Of a DNA stretch of 64,000 nucleotides, positions 54,045-64,000 are shown piece by piece. This DNA comes from Gerris lacustris (lineage: Eukaryota; Arthropoda; Insecta; Hemiptera; Gerridae): positions 15,974,687-16,038,686 of the forward strand of contig OX578284.1 in assembly GCA_951217055.1 (NCBI GenBank). Direction: 5' to 3'. The translations under genes were made by a program, and so were the position numbers. The first letter of the stretch is position 1; every line of letters starts with the position of its first letter. Below the pieces are notes generated by a model. That model did not search any database, was not told the origin of the DNA, and was given only the letters and a program-made list of their open reading frames with translations.

Positions 54045-56930
54045 CACTGAAAAAAATAGTATTATTTTTACAAGTTTAAGCTATGCTTGTTTCGTCTATT
54101 CTTGCGGCAGTCGTTATAATAGTTGTGATAATGAATTTGTTCTTGCAGCAAGAAATAATGCTTGTTAAAAAAATAAGCCTATTCTTGGTATTAGAAAGCA
54201 GTTATACTTGTTTCAAAAATAAAATTAAACTTGTCCTAATAGGTAATTGTTTGAAGTAATATTAGCTATGGTTGTTAATAGTATAAAAATCAACTTGATA
54301 GTTATACTCGATACAAAACTAAGCTAAACTTATGGCAAGAAGTAATAGTTTTATAAAATATTAGTTCGTGTTGTTGTCAGTATAAAAATCAGACAGGCAC
54401 TTGTACTTGATAGCAGTATTTGGCTAAATGCTGTAATCGAAGTAAAGTATGAGTAATAGAATAATAATAATAATATTGGTTGTTTATTGTAACGATTTCT
54501 AAATAATAAAAAAATAAATTATAAAAACAACAAAAAGCTTAGCTATAAGCCGTCAGCTGGGAGTTAGAGGCAGATATAACATAATACATGTATGATCATG
54601 ATCATATATAAATAAAGTGCTTACTATTCTTTCGTTACTATTGTTTATAATTTGGAAGTGAAAATGTCTACTTGTGCGATCAATATAATTGGTGGTGAAT
54701 TTCATCTTTATATATACTTAGGACACCCAATATATATTAGGTAAGTATGTTCTTATTTTTATGTTGCTATTCGTTTTTATGTAGTTATTTATGGTGTACC
54801 ATATAATATCTTAATTAGTTCCTGAAATATCATCATGTTGTTGAGATTTTCGGTACAGCCTTACAAATATATTTGACAAGAAGAAATAGTTTAATTTGTA
54901 TAGGCATGACATTTTGACTGGTGGAATTAACAAACATATTGTTAGTCTTGAAACAAGTTAAGTTATACTTGATGTCAAGTATAAAAAGGGAGAACCCAAC
55001 CTTAATTTTATTACTGTTTCCAGAATAATTTATTTTTGTGATAAGAATAAAATGAACCAGTATTCGTTCTACAAACGTTATTTAGTGTAGTGACAAGAAT
55101 ATTAGGTTTGCTACAGCGACAAAATTCAGGAGGAGTAGGGGGAACCCTAATACATCCACGCTTTAAAGACGTGGGAACTTCAGTTCAGTTCAAAACGAGG
55201 TACCGGCTCGAAACTACCTATCTTTTACACCTTCTTTTCATGAAAAGTAAATTTTATTAATTATTAATCATTGTGAAGTTAGTGATATGTATCCATGTAA
55301 TAAAAGCTAGTAATGGTAAATGGAATGTCCCTTACAGTTTTTAATAAATTTAATTGTGTTTCTATTTTAACCCCCACTTCACTGATGATAGCTTTTCTTT
55401 GAGTTGTTTGTAAATATGTTTATAAATAATAGCTTTGAAAGAAATATATTATTTTCTTATTAAATTTCACTTTGTGACATATAAAAGTACATACATATAA
55501 AAAAGTAAGTGAGTACATAATTGTTTTTTTATAAAAAATGAATATATACTATTTTTTTTTAAAAAAAAGTAGTTAACTTTTCTTTTTATCATTTTTATTT
55601 TTTTTAAAACATTGCTATTTTAATTTATTGTATTTTTACTTTGTTTTACTTATTATTTACTCTAAACTAAATTACTCATATTTTTACTCATTACTTTTTA
55701 CTAAATTACTTATTTGTTTTACCTGTTTATTGTAAAAATTTTAAATTGTTTTAATAAATAAATAAATTTTACTCAATCTTTTTATCCTACTCTATAAAAC
55801 ATTTTTAACCATTGTAATATTTTTTTTTTTGGTTTATGATTTGTTTTATTTACTTAAATTGTTTTTTTTGTATCATTAAATAAAATAATATAAGCTTTTT
55901 TTTAAATTCAATTACACTTTACTTTTTTTTAAAGAAAAAAAAGTTCTCTCAGAGAATACAGATTAGAATTTTAACTTGTACCAACATTATTACACATGCC
56001 AAGTGGTCTTTGCATCTTTATCATGATCATTTCTTCAAGAGGAAATGTTCTGGGTCTGTAGTAAATTTTGATATTGCTCCAATGGAATTACTAAATGTTG
56101 AGGATTCTAATTTCACACTGTCTTCTTTTTTGTGTACATGCATGGGATGGCTTGTGTGAAATTAGATTGCTCAATAAGCAATCTCAAGGTTTCCTATAGT
56201 GAACCTATGATATTACCTGCTGTAGAGGTATGCAATGAAGTGTATGCAAATACTACTTTAAGTGTAATAAAGGCAAGTACAAATATACAAATATTTACCG
56301 TATTCTCCTAGGGAACTTACCTTAATCCTCCAACAACTCCATTAGATTTCCTGGAAACATGAAGATAGGTTGGGGAAGTACAACTGTGGCATGAGGAAAC
56401 AATAAAATGGTTCCTACAAGTATAACTTAAGCTAGGAAGAAGAATTTAAGATTTATAACAGTAGCACCCTATACTAGTATCGACAATAATAAGGGTTCAA
56501 TTCAATTCTATGTTACACTTCATTCAGTAACAAATTTGCTTAAGCAGAGTAAAGATAATTCTTGGTTGAAGAATAACAAGTCCAGCGGCAATCTTAATTT
56601 AGTGTAATGTCAACCCCAGTAAAGTATATTTGAAGTGAATAACAACTATAAGTTGTATATGCACAAGAAAAGTTATCCTTGTCACAAGTTCAATTAGGCC
56701 TTTCTAACAACCATAACAGTTGTTAAAGGTAAGGATACTTAAATTTTATGCTTATAGTAAGAAAAAAAAAATTAACTTATAACAACTCTATAATACTTGG
56801 TACAACAAAAAGTCTAACAAGTATAACCATATTCTTATCGGGACTCTACAATTCTTGGTTCACAAATAACCACAATTATTACTTGTGACAACGCTATAAG
56901 GATTGTCATCAGTATACATTTTTTTCAGTG
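54045..56930. mobile_element. 2.9-kb TA-flanked element, non-autonomous
   Basis: A perfect 13-bp inverted pair, CACTGAAAAAAAT (54045-54057) and ATTTTTTTCAGTG (56918-56930), is flanked on both sides by TA, the target site of the Tc1/mariner superfamily. Subterminal regions are rich in AACTTGT/ACAAGTT motifs in inverse orientation. No open frame of 60 codons or more exists in it. A short ATG frame at 54664 (MSTCAINIIGGEF...) runs into a perfect GTAAGT at 54741, so a spliced gene may once have been present. Confidence 0.6.
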
Positions 56931-56932
56931 TA

Positions 56933-58124
56933 CTCTCAGGGTTAAAGTTCATATAGATCACTTAACAAACTATTGGGTGAAAGCCATGCCATGACGGTTC
57001 GAATTAGGGTCTTAAAAAGGTCTTTAAAAAAATTATTGTACACACTTCTTGATTTGCATTAATTGAGGTTTCTAAAATGTAATTGGTTTTTAATTTGTAC
57101 TGTTTTTATTTGTAAAACGTGTTTTCCTATAGAACTGATATTATATGTTATCTGTGAGAGTTTTCCAATAGAAACTATGTGTTTGCCAATGTTCATTCAC
57201 TATTTTAATTTTCTCTTCTGAAGTTATCACGTATATGTTTGTTCACTGTTGCAAAATCAACTATTTAGTTCTGTCACTATATTTGAGCGACCTTTAAAGC
57301 AAACATAACAGGAATTGAGAGCAAAGTTCAATTAAGAGGAGAACCTTCAACATAAAAAAAAAGTGTTAAACACCCCATTTTAAATTGATATAGGTGTAAA
57401 TTTGTGGAATCGATAGGAGCAATAAGGTCGGAGTATAATTTAATTGCGAATCTGGGTTACCTTACAGAGGACATGCTTTTACCGCCCTCAATTTCAGCTC
57501 GTTCCGCAGGGGGTAACCCTTGTCCTCCTTCCTCTCGTAGAGTAGAATGGATCAAGCGAGAGGAGTAGGGGCAATGTAATTCGACCTGGGAAATGAGTTT
57601 CCATCACAGGGCTGTGTGCATCCTTCTAACCCATCCATTTTATCGATAAAATCAATACATTTGTTATCACCCGATAAGAAATTAACCCAATAAAATATTC
57701 GTACATTAACACCTTTTATTACCCAATAATCATTGTTTTACTTATTCCATAATTACTAATATTAATGATTAGGCTATTCTATTATCTTTCGACATTTCCA
57801 TGATACTACTTTATAATAATACACGTGTGCACATTAGAACATTGTTTAGATCGGCTGATTTATTTGTTTGTTAAATCCAAATAAGGTGATAATTAAACCT
57901 AATAGTCCAAAGAATAGCTACTGACAAAGAGGCCTAACCATACAAAAGCTCAAGAAGTTCTAATTTTTTGATAATGCTAATATAAATCGGTCCTATGGTT
58001 CAGAATCCAAGCATTTGACCACTCCCCCTTACGTACGCTCGCTCTGGCGCGCCAAAAAACCGACGAAATTATTTTTACCATTGTACCGTAGAATTTAAAT
58101 GATACTCTGAATTGCATCTATGTA
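56933..58124. other. Unassigned
   Basis: A GC-richer patch at 57460-57630 without coding motif. Confidence 0.5.
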
Positions 58125-58320
58125 TAATTTGTATCTATGGTTCGAGGACGGAGCACGGCGAGGAACACCCCCTATGGGGCACTCTTCCCCCACTCTTTGA
58201 TGTGGTCCGATTGATGTGGGTCCGATCCGTGTCATGATGATGTAATTTGTATCTATGGTTCGAGGACGGAGCACGGCGAGGGACACCCCCTATGGGGCAC
58301 GCTTCCTCTATGCTTTGACG
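58125..58320 (+). repeat. Tandem duplication, 118-bp unit
   Basis: TAATTTGTATCTATGGTTCG begins at 58125 and 58243. Both units carry GAGGACGGAGCACGGCGAGG and the palindrome CCCCCTATGGGGC. Reverse-strand frames through both units are open because of the duplication. Confidence 0.8.
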
Positions 58321-58329
58321 CACGCTTAT

Positions 58330-59444
58330 ATAGCTTACTAATGACCACACCATATGTACAAATGTATGATGTGTGAAGTAGCTGGAACTCTCCACCACGG
58401 GGCGCAAAATGGGCCTAAAAGATGGCCTAATTGCTAGGTTCGAACAAGTGGTTCGTCCTACCCGTTCTAGTAGGAAGTCCTAGATTACTACTACTACTAC
58501 TACTTTGAGATAAAAATTGTGGTTTAAACTCGCAGAGTATTAAATTTGCCAAAACCGTTTTATCCGAAGTGTTCTTGTAAAGCTATTATCTAAAGAGTTA
58601 CGCAGTATTTACATTTTTCATCTCAGTAAACATCAAAGTTATGCATATTTTTTTTTTTTTTTTTCATATATATTTAAAAGATATGTCAAGTTATTTTATT
58701 ATACCTCTGGAACGGAAAATAGTAGAGAAAAATGTCATGAATTACAGTTGGAGGACATTAAATTTACTAGAATTTCGGGTATCCAGCACAATATTTGTTT
58801 TGCATATTTAATGTATTTACTTATTATTTACTACTCAGCTCAAGTAGAAACCTTTCAAAAAACGCTACGCTCTTATATTCCAGGAACTTAATTTGTAAAA
58901 CTTTAGATCAGAAAACGTCCTTTATGACATAAGGGCAAACACTTTATAAAAAGACAAAATAAATTCTTCACAGTGGTACAACTCCTAAATTAGATAAATC
59001 ATTTTGAGGCCTGTGGAATTCCATTTATTAATGTCCTTCTTGGGAGCTATTGGATTAATTATAGCTAGGAGTGGTCTGAGATATCAGTTTCACTGTATTT
59101 TTGCTGAAAACAGCAACATGTCTGGCATGCATAATCCAGGGCGATAAGAGCACATTTGCTCACTTAGCATCAGCCATTTTGTCTCTCAAAAGCATTGCCT
59201 TTTCTGATGAAGACAGAAGTTCGAGTGTTGGCAAACTCACGCACGCACACTTGGATCGAAAAAGCATTATTAGAAGTAGTAGTTTATAGAATAGAACAAA
59301 AAGCCGAAAGATTATAATTACAAATAAAACCATGTGATGGATTTAGTAATTAAACTCACTGAACCATAAAACGTGAAATCCATAGAATTCTCTGAGAATT
59401 ACTGTATTACAGATGCTTTAATTCAGAACAAACCCTTTTTAATT
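58330..59444. other. Unassigned
   Basis: A short (CTA)n microsatellite at about 58488-58504 and a T run at 58650-58664; nothing else recognised. Confidence 0.5.
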
Positions 59445-59708
59445 TGATGTCAACACTAATATGTATAAAGAAAACAGATAACATGTCAAACTTCTAAAGC
59501 CGTGTCCAGACTGCCAAACCGAACAGAGGAAACAAGCCGAGCATTGGTCTCTGCGCATGCCCAGTCTGAGATGCGCAGGCGCATTTTATACTAAGCATGC
59601 GCAAATATCAATGCTCGGCTCGTTTGCTCTGTTCGGTTCGGCAGTCTGGACACGACTTTAGAAGTTTGACATGTTATCTGTTTTTTTTTATACATATTAG
59701 TGTTTGAA
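59445..59708. mobile_element. Long-TIR MITE, about 260 bp
   Basis: Arms of about 100 bp: AACACTAATATGTATA, AACATGTCAAACTTCTAAAG and CCGTGTCCAGACTGCC on the left are repeated in inverse order on the right. The centre is GC-rich with GCGCATGCCC and CATGCGCAAA. It ends directly at the start of the BEL/Pao relic. Confidence 0.8.
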
Positions 59709-60202
59709 ATTGGAAAAATTGAAATTGAATTAGGTCTTTACTTAGTTAGTTCAAAGGTAGGATGGTTGCTGACGGGTAGAGATTTAGAGTTAAAGGATAG
59801 CAATAATAAAAACGTATCTAATTTATTAGCAGTCAATAGAGGGGATATAGAGGTAACTACATGAAGCGATAACGACGACTTCTTATTCAAAAAGGAATTT
59901 AATTCAAAATTATTTTGAAATTTGGACGTACTGAGGATTAAAGATAGGGTTGATGTAACCGAAGATGATAAGGCTCTTATACAATTTGAAAACAACACTG
60001 TACAATGCACAGATGGGAAGAATGAAAAGAGGCAAAACCTTCTCAAAAGGTATTAGTGAACAATTATAATTTATCATTAGGGAAATTTAAATCGTTCGAT
60101 AAGAGGATTTCAGGGGATAAAGAATTGATCCAAACGTACCACGATATATTTAAACAACAATTGGAAATTGTGGTTCGTTTCGCACCACCGAGTTTTTCAT
60201 GA
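59709..60202 (+). pseudogene. BEL/Pao retrotransposon polyprotein relic
   Basis: The frame from 59712 contains SSKVGWLLTGR, the pattern at the protease to reverse-transcriptase junction of Pao/BEL (TKLGWVLSG), followed by a region with an N-L-D-V-L segment and DRVDVTEDDKALIQFEN, like the conserved FW..E.....E....FE. block. In-frame stops lie at 59862 and 59916. A stop at 60054 coincides with a frameshift, after which VNNYNLSLGKFKS and ELIQTYHDIF continue the homology to a stop at 60200. The reverse-transcriptase core and LTRs are absent. It is an old inactive copy, and a MITE abuts its left end. Confidence 0.7.
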
Positions 60203-60489
60203 ATTCTTTGGGTTGATATCGATAAAAATGTCTATTTAAAAAAATAATTTATCTGTAAGTCAATTAGGAAATCAGGAAACAACAATGAGACATATATTTA
60301 CATTTTTAGCAATTAAATGAATTTAAAGCTATATGGTATGATAAACTCTAGTTATCCGGACGCTTTCATAAAATAACCAAATTTCTGTCTATATGTTTTG
60401 GTGGTTTTGTTTTATATATTTATACTCTTAAATTGATATATATAGATATATTAATACACTTTTGGACCTTGGTCCAAAATTATGATAAG

Positions 60490-60632
60490 TAGATATTGTT
60501 GTTACTCCACCAATTGGTGGGCCAAACTTGACTGTAGAAATAGATGAGTCATGTTTTCTTGTAAGAAATTGAACGTTGGAAGAGTTTATCCACAGCAGTA
60601 GGGAAACACGAAACAAATGTTGAGTTTTTTCA
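60490..60632 (+). pseudogene. Merlin (IS1016/ISXO2-like) transposase relic
   Basis: One frame reads PPIGGPNLTVEIDESCFLVR, carrying the first catalytic Asp (60543-60545) of Merlin DDE transposases in the VEIDES motif. After a frameshift the sequence reads LNVGRVYPQQ and SRETR, matching the following ...RGRVLPQQWVFGGI.RET. stretch, with a stop where Trp is expected. The rest of the catalytic domain is missing. Confidence 0.65.
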
Positions 60633-61344
60633 ACCTTTTATATTCCACACAGTTCTCTGAGGCAGACAACTTTGTGCATGTGCTTGTCTGCTAGGGCAGA
60701 CAACCATAAAAGTTGAAGGATGCAACTCTGAATTTGCGAAAAATCACCCGGTGGAAGTGGAGGGGAGGGGGGATAAAAAAAATACCCACATGTTCATATG
60801 CGGATAATTCGTGGTGTTCCCTTCATCCAAGTCCTGTTTTACTGTCTCATTAATTCTATATTAATTCTACCATAAATTTTCTATGCTTCTAAGCTGTTTA
60901 CCATCATATATGCATGATTACATCCTTTTCTAGGCATTGGAAGCCTTCACCCAAAAAGAGAATCACCATACCATACCGAATAATTAAGCAGAATTCTATT
61001 ACACAAAATGGAAATATTAACTGGGTTTTGTTAAATCTACTTGTAGAACATCACACGTTTAGTAGCCATCACGTTTTTGACATTTTTATGTTTTGGCTAT
61101 GGAACATACCTCAAAAAGCGTTATGTTACCTAAAAACTCAGAAAAGTGTGACAGGGATTCAGAAACCTATAGGAGGTTTGCAATCCAGTCTACAGCTGTA
61201 GGACCTTCCCCTACCGCGGACTCGAATGTAACCGAGGACGGGACGTGTGTAGGTTCGGCTGCCTTCGGTTCTCCCCCACTCTATAGCCTGTAGCCCAGCG
61301 CTCTTCTACTCTACTACACTTAGTAAAGTCTAGTCTAGAGCAGT

Positions 61345-61400
61345 AGTTCTCAACCCACGTACCCCTTCTTGTGTAATTAACTGTGGGTATCCTGTAAAAA
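61345..61400 (+). mobile_element. hAT-like terminal sequence
   Basis: CAGTAGTTCTCAACCCACGT then ACCCCTTC resembles hAT termini (CAGTGGTTCTCAACC). The opposite end was not found. Confidence 0.35.
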
Positions 61401-61532
61401 CAACTCCTTATTTTTAAAAATACTATTTACATTAGATGAAGTGTTGTTACACTACTGCTAATATTGCAACATCGTAGAAACAGCTGTAAATAGTTCATTT
61501 ACTGTACTTACGCTCATAAACTCAAAACAACG

Positions 61533-61590
61533 ACACCAAAAAGCGTTACATAAAAATGTCTCACTGTCTTGCAGACTCGTATGCAAGCAA
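61533..61590 (-). repeat. Fragment shared with 30660-30835
   Basis: On the minus strand it reads GTCTGCAAGACAGTGAGACA, TTTTTATGTAACGCTTTTTG, as at 30.7 kb. Confidence 0.5.
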
Positions 61591-62164
61591 TTTTTATTTT
61601 TTGTTTAAATTATTTGTTTTAAACTTATACCAATTTGGTTATTACTTTTTATTTATAAAATACTACTTCCATTATTCCTTTTTCAATCCAAGTGTGCGCG
61701 AGTAAGTTTGCCAACACAGCTCTGTCTTAATTTGAAAAGGTAATGCTTCCGACAAACAAACGGCTAATGATTGGAGAGGCAGCAAAAACTGTGCTCATAT
61801 TGTCCTGCATTAAGCCAACAATTTTCAAACTCAATGATGGATATTCATAGAATTATGGAATCATAAACTAGTTTGAAAATGTTGGATAACTGTCAAATTT
61901 TAGCTTTGATTCAATATAACTTATCAATGTCACCCGATGGTAGAAATCAAACTGAAAAGTCAAAGATGAATTGGTATTGGTACAATAACAAAACCAAATA
62001 TATATTAGTACTCTGAGTGTCCTATTTCATTTAACACCCCAATGATGCATATCTGTTTTTAAAAAATGTCAACTCCTTGCTTTTAAGAATTGATTTTTTG
62101 GTCTTTTTTAATTTTACACACAAAAATAACCGCAATAAATAAATAGCTGCAAATTTTAAAATTT

Positions 62165-62275
62165 GTATGCTGGGCACGTTTGGAGATATAGATCCATTAA
62201 CGATCTCCAGAAAGACAGACTAACGCAGGAAATTATTTGGATCCATGGTTTAGCCAAAGAACCCTAAAAAACAAC
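62165..62275 (+). repeat. Family S4 relative
   Basis: GGAGATATAGATCCATTAAC, AGAAAGACAGAC, ACGCAGGAAATT, then CCAAAGAACCCTAAAAAAC. It has the same layout as 8379-8505 with more divergence. Confidence 0.45.
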
Positions 62276-62390
62276 TAAAATAAACTGTTTATTATATCCT
62301 ACAAAGACGTAGTTCAAACAAGTCATCTAAGATGGTAGTTGATTTGTGGAACGATTGTTGGTTCAGACATTGTTTATATGATGTAGAAAA

Positions 62391-62928
62391 TTGCATTCGA
62401 GCTAACCAAAGATAATAGAAGGAATTTGATTGTTCTGAAGAACGAAAATATTTTATGTCTCCGATTTCAAAAATTCCAAGACAGAAATCCGTTTTAGACA
62501 GGGAATATTTTTGGTTCCGTGTCTGTCTGTCTGTCGATCAATTTTTGTGTACCAACATATCTTAAAAACTACTCTACAATTAAATTTGGATGTTAGGTCA
62601 TAATTAACCCATTGTTGGTCGCATATGCGTTTCAACCTTCTGCGCCCATTTGCTTTTCTTTCACATGTACACTCATACATTTATTTACACCAATATCTCC
62701 AAAAGTACTTATCTCATTATAATGAAATTTGGATGGTTTTGTCGAATACCAGCAGATAGCCCCAGATTAATTTCAATTGTCGGCACTCTTAAAAGTTTGC
62801 TAAATTGATAATTTAATTCATGTAAGTAATCAAAACAATTTTGACAGTTTCAAAAAAGCGGGAGGTTGTAAAAGCATACAATCATTAAAGTATACGAAAT
62901 AGGCAGCAAGGAAGCTATGTCCCACACC
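62391..62928 (-). repeat. Family S1, near full length, reverse
   Basis: Decayed tail at 62391-62425, CCGTGTCTGTCTGTCTGTCG near 62517, and head-side GGAAGCTATGTCCCACAC at the right end. Confidence 0.75.
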
Positions 62929-63179
62929 TGGTATACTATCCTCCTTATTTTCATACCTATCCATTACTTGAAAATAATAAAATAAAATTCCCCTAGCTTA
63001 TGGGGTTATTTGAATTTCAGGATAATAAAGAAAAGATTCTTCGATATAAAAGAAGATATAATATAACTACTTTAATAATGACATTATTTTTATCCTTTCA
63101 CTCATCTTTCCTTATTATGTGTATAAATTAAACTACAAGATTTAGTACATAGTACAAAGATTTAGTACAGACATCCTGT

Positions 63180-63300
63180 GTTTGCTTCGAGTCAACACCA
63201 CGATGCACCACACCCCTGAAGATGCTTCCAGCAGAGGAAGCGAAACGTCGGACTTCACCCCCTTCGTGACGCGGATTCCACCGGAAAACCAAGCTGTTTA
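63180..63300 (+). ncRNA. CTGAAGAT-hairpin-GAAA motif with flanking element sequence
   Basis: CTGAAGAT (63216-63223), GCTTCC, loop AGCAGA, GGAAGC (63236-63241), GAAACGTC. A later GACG could pair with CGTC, but the base positions needed at the hammerhead cleavage site are not met. The upstream sequence (CACGATGCACCACACC) is shared with 13431-13500 on the minus strand, so this is part of a dispersed element. Confidence 0.45.
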
Positions 63301-63544
63301 TTACAATATTTAGGTTTACTTTAAGTTCAGATTTTTTTCAGTTAATTAAATTTCACCTAATCTTAGTCGGGATAACCATAAATGGACTCACTTAAAGCAA
63401 AGGGGGAAAATCATTGTTCCAAATCTAAACTTTTTGACCAAAGGTTGGTAAAAAGCTAAAGCTGGTAAACAGTTGACCTTAACGCTATACCACCCAAAAG
63501 TGAATATTTTGACTACCTTTTCCCACAGACGTATTCCTTTATGT

Positions 63545-63830
63545 TAGTGAATTTAGTGGTTTCCTTTGAGTTACAAAAAGGGTCGATTTAGGGTATTTGA
63601 ATAAGGGCGAAAAGGTCTCATCCATTTGAGATTAAAAACGGGCCTAGAGGAACCATTCATTTTATGTTTAGCATGAGAAAAGGGATCATTCATTAAATAA
63701 TGTCATTCAAGGTATAAATGGGGACAAGAAAATCAGTTATTTAGTTTTGAAATGCATAAAGGTTGACAATAATGTGGGCTTAGACCTTTTTCGTTCTTAA
63801 AGTAAGAACGAACGCTCTGTCCACATAAAA
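63545..63830 (+). repeat. Dispersed repeat R300, copy 2
   Basis: Diverged direct copy of 38565-38870 (GGGTCGATTTAGGGTATTTG, GGCGAAAAGGTCTCATCC, TTAGACCTTTTTCGTTC). Confidence 0.65.
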
Positions 63831-64000
63831 TATATTGATTTTCGAATATTTTACCCTAATACCCTCCCTTGGAGATGCAAACATACCAATAAAAATACTA
63901 AATACATACTACCGTTTTAAAAAATCGTTCAAATTGAACGAGGAAACAGACTAAACAGATCATTTTCAACGAAACGAGGAAATAAATATAGACTAATGGA

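Larger units (their letters stand above)
60640..62164. other. Mostly unassigned
   Basis: Apart from the hAT-like end (61345) and the fragment at 61533, no feature recognised. Open frames at 60914-61293 show no motif. Confidence 0.5.

Noticed and set aside
58095..58407. Reverse-strand frames with CPIGGVPRRAPSSNHRYKL repeated
   Set aside because: The repeat in the protein simply reflects the 118-bp DNA duplication, and the plus strand is equally non-coding.
59738..60046. 102-codon minus-strand frame
   Set aside because: It is the antisense of the BEL/Pao relic, which carries the recognisable homology on the plus strand.
60428..60616. 62-codon minus-strand frame
   Set aside because: It is the antisense of the Merlin relic.
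63205..63270. A fully functional hammerhead at 63.2 kb
   Set aside because: An extra T precedes stem II, and the bases expected at positions 16.1 and 17 after the possible stem III are wrong; kept only as hammerhead-like.

Overview
This window is AT-rich, repeat-dense nuclear DNA from an arthropod, most probably an insect. The evidence is one coding exon of an insect-type metabotropic glutamate receptor (22366-22536, minus strand), spliceosomal splice sites, long AT/CA/GA microsatellites, and relics of many eukaryotic transposon classes. I see no bacterial operons, rRNA genes, CRISPR arrays or intact transposase genes. The species cannot be named from the sequence.

Host genes. The receptor exon is the only host coding segment recognised with confidence. 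No other receptor exon was recognised on either side. If the exon is genuine, the rest of the window is intron, which implies very long introns. Weaker exon-like segments with plausible splice sites lie at 21366-21457 and 21622-21712 (minus) and at 5600-5913 (plus).

Repeats by region. 0-5 kb: small MITEs and two long inverted-repeat elements. 6-7.3 kb: a defective hammerhead-ribozyme repeat next to a 180-bp AT/CA microsatellite. 8.6-10 kb: a family S1 repeat and a Helitron-like element with an internal minisatellite. 12-17 kb: a Crypton-like fragment, a non-LTR retrotransposon relic and a family S3 repeat. 21-28 kb: the receptor exon, a MITE, a second non-LTR relic and two RNase H relics. 28-36 kb: a palindromic tRNA-derived SINE pair, more S1, S2 and S3 repeats, and an apparently intact hammerhead ribozyme at 34395-34472. 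37.8-38.4 kb: a 581-bp near-perfect palindrome carrying an exon-like segment in each arm. 42-46 kb: a Harbinger-like element with a TGACGTCA array, then a three-level nest (S1 interrupted by hAT, hAT interrupted by a 1.1-kb element). 47-51 kb: S1, S2, S3 and a second Crypton-like copy in inverse orientation. 54-57 kb: a 2.9-kb element flanked by TA. 59-61 kb: a MITE, a BEL/Pao polyprotein relic and a Merlin transposase relic. 62-64 kb: S1 and a hammerhead-like hairpin motif.

Three dispersed families dominate. S1 is about 600 bp, has roughly 16 copies here and ends in a conserved hairpin followed by AAAA. S2 has termini containing ATTGAAGCGAGC. S3 is about 540-630 bp and carries a pol III B-box-like GGTTCGATTCC. 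They share short modules, and two S1 copies have S2-like interiors, so module exchange looks common. The strongest candidates for something new are the hammerhead-bearing repeat, the CTGAAGAT-hairpin-GAAA motif with compensatory stem changes, and the exon-bearing palindrome. Copy identities and boundaries were read by eye and are approximate.
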